A stretch of 64,000 nucleotides of DNA, from positions 62,001-126,000 of the forward strand of contig NZ_PRDB01000020.1 of NCBI RefSeq assembly GCF_002925905.1, read 5' to 3'. Below, in pieces: positions 28,741-36,364 of this stretch. Position 1 is the first letter of the stretch, and every line of letters starts with the position of its first letter. The DNA is from Klebsiella michiganensis. Lineage in GTDB: Bacteria; Pseudomonadota; Gammaproteobacteria; Enterobacterales; Enterobacteriaceae. The notes under the pieces were generated by a model. That model searched no databases and had not been told where the DNA came from. It saw only the letters and a list, made by a program, of their open reading frames with translations. Made by a program: the position numbers and the translations under genes.

Positions 28741-29319
28741 TCATGCTGGATTCAAGTTCTGATCAAAGATCTCCATCCATTGGTTGAGCTGCGTCTTCAA
28801 ATCATTTAACCCATTACTCGAATTGAAAGCATCATTACGAGGATAGAACCGGATATGCCACTCTGGTTTACTAACGTCTTTTACACGGATAAAAAGACCA
28901 GTTTCTGCGATGTTTTGACTTAATGTTTTACCGTTTTCTCTGATACTACTTAATCCGGTACCTGCCACTTCACCACCGTATGTAATGTTGTAGCTCCACT
29001 CTTTAATTTCCTCGAAAGAATACGTTTTTGCACCTTCATCATTTTTGAGGAAAACCTCTTGTTTATTTGTGTCTAACCGGATTTCTGATTCATTAAATTT
29101 ATGAAAATAGATCCCATCATTATTATCATTCAGATAATTCAAAGTTGCCGAGTTATTTCTTTTGACAACATATTTACCAAAAGCTGTTGCACACAACATA
29201 GAGCTGATGAAAAAAAGAGGAACCCAATATACTGACATCACTTTAGAACCCCCAAAGTAAGCAACAAGGACAGGGAGTGCAATCGCCAGCAATACACGCT
29301 TCATCATGAAGTATTTCAT
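28741..29319 (-). CDS. Membrane-anchored protein, DUF4755-like
   Basis: 192 aa. The start at 29319 has AGGA eight bases upstream. Two hydrophobic segments (about residues 6-24 and 30-47) are followed by a cytoplasmic or periplasmic domain with alternating strands, including IRLDTNKQEVFLKN and WHIRFYPRNDAF. The pattern resembles a DUF4755 protein found on enterobacterial islands, recalled rather than searched. Function unknown. Confidence 0.6.
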   Translation of the reverse strand: MKYFMMKRVLLAIALPVLVAYFGGSKVMSVYWVPLFFISSMLCATAFGKYVVKRNNSATLNYLNDNNDGIYFHKFNESEIRLDTNKQEVFLKNDEGAKTYSFEEIKEWSYNITYGGEVAGTGLSSIRENGKTLSQNIAETGLFIRVKDVSKPEWHIRFYPRNDAFNSSNGLNDLKTQLNQWMEIFDQNLNPA

Positions 29320-29556
29320 ACGGTTTTTCCTGTATGATATAACGATATTGAGAAATGACTAGTAAAATCAACCTATTAGCCAGTATTTCGTTCAAAGTAC
29401 ATTTTGTACGAACCAATAAAGTTATCAAATCATTTGTACCGATCGATATCTTCATTATGATAGTTTTTACCTATCACAAGTAATTTATCGATCGATTATG
29501 ACGATCAATTGATTGTGCTAAAATCAATGATAAAGTTGTTTTCAGAAAGATTAATG
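29320..29556. other. Intergenic region with repeated ATCGAT motifs
   Basis: No gene is seen. The segment 29435-29515 holds CCGATCGATATC, TTATCGATCGATTA and GACGATCAATTGATTGT, plus the inverted pair GATAG/CTATC at about 29459-29476. It lies upstream of the DUF4755-like gene and downstream of mobA, so it may contain the former's promoter and operator. Confidence 0.4.
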
Positions 29557-30753
29557 CTAAATTCTTGACCTAAAAACGTTTGTTTTTGTAGTTTTTTCAG
29601 CAGCAGAAAGAGGTGGTGTGTCTATAGGAAGGTGGGCAGCCGAAAAAATCTTGGAAGGCTGTTTGGAAACATACAAGAATGGATTACGTAGTTTTTTGAG
29701 GGTGTTGACTATCGTGTCTATAAAAGGAATGGTTTCTAACCACCTCATTGCTATGTCGATATAACTCTTGTTATTGGGCTTAACTTTCTCATGATAGATA
29801 TCATCTTCTACAGGCAAGACAGGTAAAGGAAGTAGGGTATTTTCTGCATCAATACCACCAAAAAAACTTACAGCATCAGCTTTCACTATCATGATAATTT
29901 CTTCTGAGCTGGTTGCATTGAAGGCAATGGAAGCTTTTCTGTCATCTACGGTAGGGAGATCAATGGTGATGAACGGCTCTAAATTTTTCCATGAATACTT
30001 TTTACCAAGCTGCGAAGCTTTGAATGAAACGTTGTTATACTCAAACGAAAAACCATTCATCCTTCCTGTTGACGCTCTGTTAGGAACAGCTTTTATCTTC
30101 TGATCTGCAAGCTGCTGCATAAACTCTTCTTCGGAAATCTTGCTGGTTATGAGTGTATCTATAGCTTCCTGTATGACTGTTTTAGAGCATAGCTCACCAG
30201 TTCTTTTTTCCCGCATCGTTTCATTACGAGTTTTTTTGCGCTTCGGTTTAGGAGAGGGCGAGGTTAATGATGCTTCAGCCTCCGGCCCTTTTGTTCTGGT
30301 CAGTGAATAGTCAAGTTCAAGCTGCTGTATTATACGGGTGCTGATAAGGTTCTCATTTTTCCCTAAGTAGAGCTTCCCGGATGTTGCATCGATGCGGCTT
30401 GCTACTATATGGATATGCTGACCTTCTCTATCATCATGTAGGACGTAAGCTCGTAGATGCGTCTCAGAGAAGCCCATACACTTCATATAGTCGTCAGCCA
30501 ACAGCTTCCATTGTTCTGTGGTGAGCTGTTCGCCAAGAGGCAAACGCAGAGAATTGTGCCATACGGGTTTATTGACATCGGGGCGTAGGATCTTCGTAGC
30601 ATTGAACTCTGCACTTAGTGCTTCTGCGAAGCTTTCTATGACATTGCCACCGATCACATATGGAACTGATTTGTGGTGCGAAGCAGGTTTTAATAAATAA
30701 GAAATTAGCCCGTTAAAGGTTTTCCCTCTTTTGATTTTTTGCATCCCTTTCAT
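29557..30753 (-). CDS. Relaxase/mobilization nuclease MobA-like
   Basis: A 398-aa MobA/VirD2-type relaxase. These enzymes nick one strand at oriT and lead DNA into a conjugative channel supplied by another element. The N-terminal motif I region contains TFNGLISYLLKPASHHK with the likely active tyrosine, and the metal-binding motif III reads DREGQHIHIVASRID (His-x-His, about residues 111-125). The C-terminal half is less conserved. It follows a MobC-like gene by 5 bp. No type IV secretion genes are nearby, so the island would be mobilizable, not self-transmissible. Confidence 0.85.
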   Translation of the reverse strand: MKGMQKIKRGKTFNGLISYLLKPASHHKSVPYVIGGNVIESFAEALSAEFNATKILRPDVNKPVWHNSLRLPLGEQLTTEQWKLLADDYMKCMGFSETHLRAYVLHDDREGQHIHIVASRIDATSGKLYLGKNENLISTRIIQQLELDYSLTRTKGPEAEASLTSPSPKPKRKKTRNETMREKRTGELCSKTVIQEAIDTLITSKISEEEFMQQLADQKIKAVPNRASTGRMNGFSFEYNNVSFKASQLGKKYSWKNLEPFITIDLPTVDDRKASIAFNATSSEEIIMIVKADAVSFFGGIDAENTLLPLPVLPVEDDIYHEKVKPNNKSYIDIAMRWLETIPFIDTIVNTLKKLRNPFLYVSKQPSKIFSAAHLPIDTPPLSAAEKTTKTNVFRSRI

Positions 30754-30758
30754 TCAAG

Positions 30759-31124
30759 CTAACTCATAGATCTCTTGGAGGATGTAAGACAGAAGCGAAG
30801 CTCAGAAATTTGGCGCTTAACCACAAAGATCTCTGTTTTGGTAAGCTCACCACCACTGCTTTTGTTTTCAAGATGACCTATAAGGGTGTTCAGCTTCTGA
30901 GAGATTTCAGACAATGATTTCCATGCTTCTAAATTTATAGGGGGAACTACTGGTGGAAACTTGTCAAGTGAAGCTAATCGAAGCCATTCCCCCTTGCTTG
31001 TTTCGCCACGCTTGGTGTTGAGAAGATGCAATTCTTCATTATTTAGCCTGACGCTAACACAATGTGTTCTGAGCAAATTCTCTGATAATTTGCTTTTATT
31101 TATATAATTGAATGTATTATCCAT
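30759..31124 (-). CDS. MobC-like mobilization accessory protein
   Basis: 121 aa from the ATG at 31124, which has AGGAG at proper spacing; an ATG five codons upstream overlaps this site. MobC proteins bind oriT and help the relaxase melt it. The N-terminal CVSVRLNNEELHLLNTKRG segment is a ribbon-helix-helix start, followed by EWLRLASLDKFPP, as in many MobC proteins, and a C-terminal helical region (LSEISQKLNTLIGHLE). It is directly upstream of mobA. Confidence 0.8.
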   Translation of the reverse strand: MDNTFNYINKSKLSENLLRTHCVSVRLNNEELHLLNTKRGETSKGEWLRLASLDKFPPVVPPINLEAWKSLSEISQKLNTLIGHLENKSSGGELTKTEIFVVKRQISELRFCLTSSKRSMS

Positions 31125-31282
31125 ACGAACTCCTTTCATATGTTAGTTATCTGCATAATCCTTATGCTATATATAGATATATTCTATTTGTGATGAATGT
31201 CAATAAAACAGTGAAGCTATGAGGTTGATAGCAAATAAATATCTTGATGGGGCAGTTTTTCTTTTTCAACCGAAGGGCGAAA

Positions 31283-31331
31283 AAGCAAGGTCAACTTGAG
31301 AAGCGTAGCTTCGATAAGTTAGCCCTTGCTT
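31283..31331 (-). terminator. Nested inverted repeat; terminator or oriT stem
   Basis: Three nested arms pair: AAGCAAGG (31283-31290) with CCTTGCTT (31324-31331), AACTT (31293-31297) with AAGTT (31316-31320), and GAAGC (31300-31304) with GCTTC (31308-31312). Read leftward, five T residues follow the stem, and it lies 25 bp past the stop of the DUF3800 gene, so a terminator is the simplest view. Its place between mobC and that gene also fits an oriT. Confidence 0.55.
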
Positions 31332-31355
31332 ATGTATTTTATTTTAATGAGTAAA

Positions 31356-32417
31356 TCAGATGCCCTTGTATATGTTGTCGGGATCTTTCTTAAAGCCAAA
31401 AAGCTTATATGACATATCTTCTACCATACTAATTAAACTCAGTTCGTCTTTACTCAGTGTTAACTTTTCACTTAAGTAAATTAATTCTATAGGATATACA
31501 CCTTTAATATAAGAATTAATTGTTAGCTTACCTATGGCTTTTGCAATCTGTATAGGATTATCGAAATTGCCTTTTAATGCTCTATTAAAGTTTGATATTA
31601 AGACATCAACTATTTGGATTCCTGTCGAATCTTTGGAGCTACAAGATGTGTGTTTTTCAAAAACAGAACTGATATAGAAGGGATTAGCATATTCACTGTT
31701 GGTTATTGGAGATTCCACATTGAATTCAGTCTCATTATCAATTATTGATTTTTGTATCTCATATTTATTCAACTCTTCCATGTATTTGTTGAAATGGGAT
31801 AGGTCATGATTCAATACACAATAAGGGCGTAGTAAATTGTCTAACCTAAGTAATGGGATATATAAGTCATTAAAAACTGCATCGTATAAAACTTGTTTAT
31901 TGTTTTCTTTTTGATCGAAAATAAAATTAAAATCATTTAGATCTGATGGCATTTCTTTTGCGTAAAATGAGAGACATTTTTCAACAGTATTTCGGAGTGA
32001 GAATATATGGATTAGACATTGATTAAAATTTTGATCACTTAGTGATTTTATTCTCTGAATAACATCATTTTTTGTCTGCTCATTCGTATCTGATTTTTCT
32101 ATCGAGTTTGTTAGGTTAAGCTTTGTATTGCTTAGTATTTCTTTTGATATATTTTTGCTATGAATGGAAGACATGTGGAAAACACATTTGTTCTCAAAAA
32201 GAAAATCAATTAGCTCATCAAAGAACTTAACATCGAAATCTCGTCTAAAATAGTTTTTTAATTCATCATCCTCTTTGAGACCAATTCTATCTTTAAGACT
32301 TTTAATAAAGGCTGCGATTTTATCCTCTTTTTGCTGTGGTATTGCCAGTATACCCACTGAATTCCATGTTGAATTTTCTAGTGAAAAATTACCTGATTCA
32401 TCAATGTAAAAATTCAT
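31356..32417 (-). CDS. DUF3800 domain protein
   Basis: A 353-aa protein starting MNFYIDESGNFSLENS, the signature YIDESG start of DUF3800, a domain thought to have an RNase H-like fold. An acidic segment (FIFDQKENNK) follows mid-protein, and DSTGIQIVDVLISNFNRALKG near residue 270 fits the conserved C-terminal aspartate region of this family. Activity is not established; such genes are common on mobile elements and near defence genes. It lacks a recognisable partner here. Confidence 0.8.
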   Translation of the reverse strand: MNFYIDESGNFSLENSTWNSVGILAIPQQKEDKIAAFIKSLKDRIGLKEDDELKNYFRRDFDVKFFDELIDFLFENKCVFHMSSIHSKNISKEILSNTKLNLTNSIEKSDTNEQTKNDVIQRIKSLSDQNFNQCLIHIFSLRNTVEKCLSFYAKEMPSDLNDFNFIFDQKENNKQVLYDAVFNDLYIPLLRLDNLLRPYCVLNHDLSHFNKYMEELNKYEIQKSIIDNETEFNVESPITNSEYANPFYISSVFEKHTSCSSKDSTGIQIVDVLISNFNRALKGNFDNPIQIAKAIGKLTINSYIKGVYPIELIYLSEKLTLSKDELSLISMVEDMSYKLFGFKKDPDNIYKGI

Positions 32418-32673
32418 TCATACTCCATATATGCTATTTATTACGGTTAAAAAATTTTGTATTAACTTGTCATAATTTTACTATTGTGATTAAAATAAAC
32501 AATGTAGCCATCAAGAATTTATGATCTTGATCAACCATTATTTGCGATGGTTAAATTCAAAATCTAAAACTATCAGATAAATTGACTTATTTTTAAAATA
32601 TAGTATTCCTATAAAATGTAGGGGCTATTTATAAATCAATGCCTATGAAGTAATAATAAATGCGGAGGCCGAA

Positions 32674-32808
32674 ATGATAGAGTTAGTAAATAAAGCAAAA
32701 AATAAATATTTCACATGGTGGAACAAAAAAGAACTATCGGAGCAAGTCGTTTTGATTGCCCTTGTTCCGATTGTCTATGGTATTTGGTTAGTGGTTACAA
32801 CCTGGTAA
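32674..32808 (+). CDS. Small single-span membrane peptide (44 aa)
   Basis: A short frame with a strong ribosome site (GCGGAGGCC, seven bases before the ATG). The product begins MIELVNKAKNKYFTWWNKK and ends with one hydrophobic span (about residues 23-41, VVLIALVPIVYGIWLVV). It lies 16 bp upstream of another small membrane protein gene on the same strand, so the pair is probably co-transcribed. Function unknown. Confidence 0.55.
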   Translation: MIELVNKAKNKYFTWWNKKELSEQVVLIALVPIVYGIWLVVTTW

Positions 32809-32824
32809 TAAAGGAATAAAAATA

Positions 32825-33073
32825 ATGAAAAATGACAACCTGTTATCTTCTGATATCTCTATCAAAATAAAAGGAAAGGAATATAGTGAAGTTTTATTGT
32901 TAGCATTAATAGCATTATATTCTATTGGCTGTGCTTGTGGAGTTGCCTTTCTGGAACAAGATAAATTCCCAATCCTCTATAACGTACTGTTGGGTAGTGG
33001 ATGTTTAATCCTACTTTGTTGGCCTTTGATTATTGCATTGCTTATGGTTATACGATTAAGATTAAAAAAATAG
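32825..33073 (+). CDS. Small two-span membrane protein
   Basis: 82 aa with two hydrophobic spans (about residues 22-43 and 50-77) after a polar start, MKNDNLLSSDISIKIKGKE. AAGGA lies upstream. It follows the 44-aa membrane peptide and converges with the next gene, whose stop is 2 bp away. No family is recognised. Confidence 0.6.
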   Translation: MKNDNLLSSDISIKIKGKEYSEVLLLALIALYSIGCACGVAFLEQDKFPILYNVLLGSGCLILLCWPLIIALLMVIRLRLKK

Positions 33074-33074
33074 A

Positions 33075-33494
33075 TTAACTATTTTTTTCTGGATTTTTAA
33101 GATTATCATATAATTCATTTAATGAAATAAGGGCTTTAATGATAGAACATACAGCAATCAGAAGATATAGACACATTAGAATTTTATCTGAATTAGAAAT
33201 CGTTTCATTAATGTTTTCCGCTTTAAATAGTAAAATTTTAACTGGTTTAAACATTGCTATAGGAGCAAAAGAAAATAAAATGGAATCGTTTAGTGATTTG
33301 ATCACTTTTTTCCTCCCTAAATATATAGAGAATCCACAATAAGCCACGAAAAATGGGGTGAAAAAAATTATATAAATATAAGGAGGGATTAAATTTGAAA
33401 TGCCTATTAAAAATGTAAGTAAAAATGATGCGCCATAAAAGAACAAAATTATTTGCGCACATCGCTTTAATTTTTTGCTGTCCATGTTAGTCAT
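33075..33494 (-). CDS. Unknown four-span membrane protein
   Basis: About 139 aa from the ATG at 33494; a TTG at 33509 overlapping the stop of the upstream gene and an ATG at 33485 are alternatives. Four hydrophobic segments are visible (about 12-35, 38-60, 72-90 and 100-125). It is the last gene of the set headed by hcp. A small polytopic protein here could be an immunity protein for the set, but that is inference. Confidence 0.55.
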   Translation of the reverse strand: MTNMDSKKLKRCAQIILFFYGASFLLTFLIGISNLIPPYIYIIFFTPFFVAYCGFSIYLGRKKVIKSLNDSILFSFAPIAMFKPVKILLFKAENINETISNSDKILMCLYLLIAVCSIIKALISLNELYDNLKNPEKNS

Positions 33495-33505
33495 CTCTAT
33501 TAAAC

Positions 33506-33838
33506 TCAATCATAAAGCCATTTCCCAGCTTTCGCTGATTCGGCAAACATATTGATAGTTAAAGGTTTACGAGTTCGTTCTACATCTTCCCGTTTTAATT
33601 TAAACCATCTTGTAAGCAGTGGTGTATTCTCCCAAGGGAAATAATACGACCATTTAACCTGTGATAAATCTACATTAAATTTTTTTTCAAATTTATCTAA
33701 AGCTTCATGCAGGTCATCGCCTGGAGCTTCAAATAAATCAGAATCAAGTTCTAAAGGGATTTCTTTCCAATTGCTGTCTAAATATCCGGGAATCTCTTCA
33801 CGGAAGAGTGCTAACACCTCTTGCTGCATTGTGTCCAT
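33506..33838 (-). CDS. DUF1493-like protein
   Basis: 110 aa from the ATG at 33838, whose first base is the last base of the upstream stop (TGATG); an ATG at 33853 is also possible. The acidic N-terminal half (LELDSDLFEAPGDDLHEALDKFEKKF) and the WSYYFPWENTP, RKPLTINMFAES segments match the DUF1493 family as I recall it. These small acidic proteins recur beside type VI genes in enterobacteria, possibly as immunity or adaptor proteins. No activity is known. Confidence 0.7.
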   Translation of the reverse strand: MDTMQQEVLALFREEIPGYLDSNWKEIPLELDSDLFEAPGDDLHEALDKFEKKFNVDLSQVKWSYYFPWENTPLLTRWFKLKREDVERTRKPLTINMFAESAKAGKWLYD

Positions 33839-34287
33839 CAAAAGGATGTCCATTGTATACGATCTTTAGGGCGTGCTATTAGGTTGTATTTTGCCTGAGT
33901 TTTCCTTGATACTTGGTAAATTGAATTCACAAGACCAACCCAGCCTAACCACGGAACATATCGTGCTATGACTGCGGCAAGATTATTTGTTTTTCGCATT
34001 CTTACACCAACTGGTGTAGGAACTCTAATACCAAAAGGAGTTCGTGCATTTCGTAAAAGCATTCTCCCATACTTGGAAATAACACTTGTCCCTTTGATTG
34101 CCTCTCCCGGTTTCGTTCTGGTTTTTAACCACGGTTGCCCAGCGAGGATAGCAGCACCTGACTCAATGCCAATTCCAAGTTCATCACAAAATTGCTCAAG
34201 GAAAATCACATCAAATAGTTCACCTGCTGACAGGTTCGATTGTCCGTGGTAGAAGTAGGTTCCGTTTAGTTCTTCTGTCGTATCCAT
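33838..34287 (-). CDS. Putative Hcp-linked type VI effector, small
   Basis: 149 aa, start supported by AGGTGA four bases upstream. The N-terminus (YFYHGQSNLSAGELFDVIFLEQFCDELGIGIESGAAILAGQPWLKTRTKPGEA in part) is followed by a basic, moderately hydrophobic half with IARYVPWLGWVGLVNSIYQVS (about 112-132), possibly membrane-inserting. Lying between hcp and a DUF1493-like gene, it is placed where effectors carried by Hcp are found. I cannot name a toxin family, and the effector role is inferred from position. Confidence 0.5.
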   Translation of the reverse strand: MDTTEELNGTYFYHGQSNLSAGELFDVIFLEQFCDELGIGIESGAAILAGQPWLKTRTKPGEAIKGTSVISKYGRMLLRNARTPFGIRVPTPVGVRMRKTNNLAAVIARYVPWLGWVGLVNSIYQVSRKTQAKYNLIARPKDRIQWTSF

Positions 34288-34298
34288 TCAATCACCTG

Positions 34299-34781
34299 TT
34301 AGGCTGTTTGTCGTTCATTCCAGGCATCTGTGAAAATTATGTTTCCATCACAATGTTTCCAGGTGATTTTCTCATACCTTAGCTCCACAGTTTCAAGATG
34401 GTTGTTGTTCTTGTCCTCTGGGGAAGCCATCGTAGGGGAGATTGATACGATTCGAACTCCTTCAAGTAGCATATTGAAGTATTCCACTTCCTGACCAGCA
34501 TCGTTGATTTTGTACCATTTGATTTCGGCAGATTTCAGGTTTTGACCAGTAGCAACTGCTTTGTATAGGTATGGGCTGGAATAGTCGAATTCTTTAACGA
34601 TGATCATTGGAGAATGCTGACGAGTGCCAGTAGGTTTGCCAGTGGCATTATCAGTGGGAATGGAGAGATTATGGTGAAACCCTTTAAACTCTATACTGAA
34701 CTCCCTGTCTGCAACATCACAGCCACCTTTGATTAGTGCTCCGCCATCGTCATAGAGCCACATATTACCGGGAATAGCCAT
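34299..34781 (-). CDS. Hcp-family type VI secretion tube protein
   Basis: A 160-aa Hcp protein. Hexamers stack into the tube expelled by the type VI system, and Hcp can carry small effectors in its lumen. The start MAIPGNMWLYDDGG, followed by KGGCDVADREFSIEFKGFHHNL, is typical of enterobacterial Hcp. So are HSPMIIVKEFDYSSPYLYKAVATGQ and the VRIVSISP and YEKITWKHCDGN strands. AAGGA is nine bases upstream of the ATG. No other type VI structural genes are in the window, so this is an orphan hcp that would rely on a system elsewhere. Confidence 0.92.
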   Translation of the reverse strand: MAIPGNMWLYDDGGALIKGGCDVADREFSIEFKGFHHNLSIPTDNATGKPTGTRQHSPMIIVKEFDYSSPYLYKAVATGQNLKSAEIKWYKINDAGQEVEYFNMLLEGVRIVSISPTMASPEDKNNNHLETVELRYEKITWKHCDGNIIFTDAWNERQTA

Positions 34782-35085
34782 GTTCTTTTTTCCTTATGTC
34801 GTTGTAAATCCCTGTAAATAGTGTATCTATTGAGTGAAGGTGAGTAAATAACCAATGTGTGGTTTTTTTGTTCCTTGAAGAGGGAGTTATCTGCTTCTAT
34901 CAAACCGCACCCACATTCCCCAAAATGTATCCCATCAGTAAACTAGAATCAGTATGAAAATCACTTTGTGCTTTTATTTCAGATGGTTAATTCTTGAAAG
35001 AAGATACTGCTGCATCATCGGAGGGGGGGCGTCAAGATATATAGGGTCAAATCCAGTTTTAATGAGTTAGCGGAGTTTATTGTTT
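34782..35085. other. Right edge of the AT-rich island, no gene
   Basis: No supported gene. Composition shifts here from the AT-rich island to ordinary chromosome, so an island end is likely within or just past this stretch. I compared it with the DNA before the integrase and found no convincing direct repeat longer than a few bases. It probably includes the hcp promoter. Confidence 0.4.
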
Positions 35086-35334
35086 TCATGACGTCGCGCT
35101 ATCGCTCATCGGTTCCCGTGAAACTGTGCATTTCTGTTTATTGACTCATGAGCCGCATGATAACGGAGTCTTCAGGTCAGGAAAACAAGAAGCAGCGGCG
35201 GTATGCCGCAGGGGGAGGTCGCAGCGGAAAAGGCTATACTGGCGAATGCAGGTCGATGGTGTAGACGGGGAGACATCCGTTTTCACCGGCGTCGTACGCC
35301 TCGCGTTATTTCCTTTATTCCGTCTACTTTTCAC
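35086..35334 (-). pseudogene. Decayed Ash-like reading frame of a P4-type satellite
   Basis: Read leftward, the frame gives RQYSLFRCDLPLRHTAAASC then FPDLKTPLSCGS, an in-frame TGA, and continues VNKQKCTVSREPMSDSATS to a stop at 35086. As I recall, Ash-family proteins of P4-like satellites carry this run with Trp in place of the TGA. The frame thus seems to be a remnant, with no other P4 genes beside it. Confidence 0.4.
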
Positions 35335-35745
35335 CGTTGCGTGTAGCAGAAAAGGGTTTTTGTTAATGAAATGTGATCTGTGTTACAATTCTCTTACCAT
35401 CGACATCTTTCGTTTATCCTCTATTAATTACCTGTCGTAATTTGTTTTTAGGATATATCTCAGCATTCTGCGAGTTAATTTCCTATGGTAGCATTGTTCG
35501 CGAGGTTAAATCTTTTTTTAATTCCTTTGTAAATGTATCTCTTTTTACCTAAAAAATGATTTGTTAGTATTTTTGTCGACCAGGGGATCTGGCTTTAATT
35601 AAATTATTAATATTAATTAATAGTCTAATTATTGAAACGGATTTTTCGGTGATGCGGAGGGCTGCAAATTGTTATGAGAGTATAACTCAGCAATTTTATA
35701 GCTCCTTACTCTTTAGGATAAAAATTTATAACGCAGGAATTTTCT
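35335..35745 (+). promoter_or_regulatory. Regulatory region upstream of the fimbrial operon
   Basis: This 411-bp AT-rich region has no gene. Two Dam sites, GATC at 35375-35378 and 35586-35589, lie 211 bp apart, and several T/A tracts are present (for example around 35595-35630). No inverted repeats flanking a promoter, as in fimS-type switches, were seen. A PapI-like gene at 57484 makes an Lrp/Dam type of control conceivable. Confidence 0.4.
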
Positions 35746-36285
35746 ATGAAACTGAATAAAGTTGCTATGGCTGTGGCATTAACTGCTGCTCTCGGCTCAA
35801 TGTCTGCACTGGCTGATACCACTAATGGTCAGATTGAGCTTCAGGGTGAGCTGGTGAATACCGCGTGTGGTTTAGCGCCGTCGTCCAGCCCGGTAACCGT
35901 TGATTTTGGTCAGGTTCCAGTTTCCCTGCTGCAAGGCGGGGGTCAGGCAACTGAAACCAAAAACATCGAGCTGCAGTATTGCGATACCACCATCGCCAGC
36001 AGCGCCGTTGTTTCCTATACCCCGACTTCGGTTAACCCGAACGATCCTACTCTGGCTGCCTTTACTTCTGGTACCGCATCTGGTGCAGGTATCGGCCTGA
36101 AAGACAGCGCTAGCCAGACTGTGACCTGGGGCGCGCAGACCACGCCGGTCACCCTGGTCGATGGTACTAACACCATTCCTTTCGTGGCCTTCCTGAAAGC
36201 GGAAGCGGCAGCGAGCGGTTCTACCACTACCGTAACCGCGGGTGCATTCCAGTCAACGATCAATTTCACTATCGATTATCAATAA
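35746..36285 (+). CDS. Fimbrial major pilin, type 1 family
   Basis: A 179-aa chaperone/usher pilin. A signal peptide (cut near LADTTNG, about residue 23) precedes an incomplete Ig-like domain with the two pilin cysteines (TACGL near 42, QYCDT near 79). Near the start of the mature protein is an alternating donor strand (GQIELQGELV), and the C-terminal strand ends FTIDYQ, the penultimate-Tyr motif read by chaperones. The AGGAATTTTCTATG context gives the ribosome site. As the first gene and the one with the richest small-residue content, it is probably the main shaft subunit. Confidence 0.92.
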   Translation: MKLNKVAMAVALTAALGSMSALADTTNGQIELQGELVNTACGLAPSSSPVTVDFGQVPVSLLQGGGQATETKNIELQYCDTTIASSAVVSYTPTSVNPNDPTLAAFTSGTASGAGIGLKDSASQTVTWGAQTTPVTLVDGTNTIPFVAFLKAEAAASGSTTTVTAGAFQSTINFTIDYQ

Positions 36286-36364
36286 TCGATTTTGAGTTAT
36301 CGCTCGCGGGGAGGTTTCTCCCCGCGATATTGGATGGTGTACCCGATAATATGGAATTCTGAGT

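Noticed and set aside
29430..29520. A CRISPR array, suggested by repeated motifs.
   Set aside because: The repeats are short, unevenly spaced and only about three in number; there are no cas genes in the window.
34782..35160. Search for a direct repeat of the integrase-side junction to define the right end of the island.
   Set aside because: Only a 7-base match (GACTCAT) was found, which is not enough for an attachment-site call.
35126..35440. A 104-aa rightward open frame before the fimbrial operon.
   Set aside because: It lies opposite the Ash-like remnant, has no ribosome site and an implausible composition; treated as chance.
35335..35745. A fimS-type invertible promoter upstream of the pilin gene.
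   Set aside because: No inverted repeats flanking a promoter and no fim-type recombinase next to the operon were seen.
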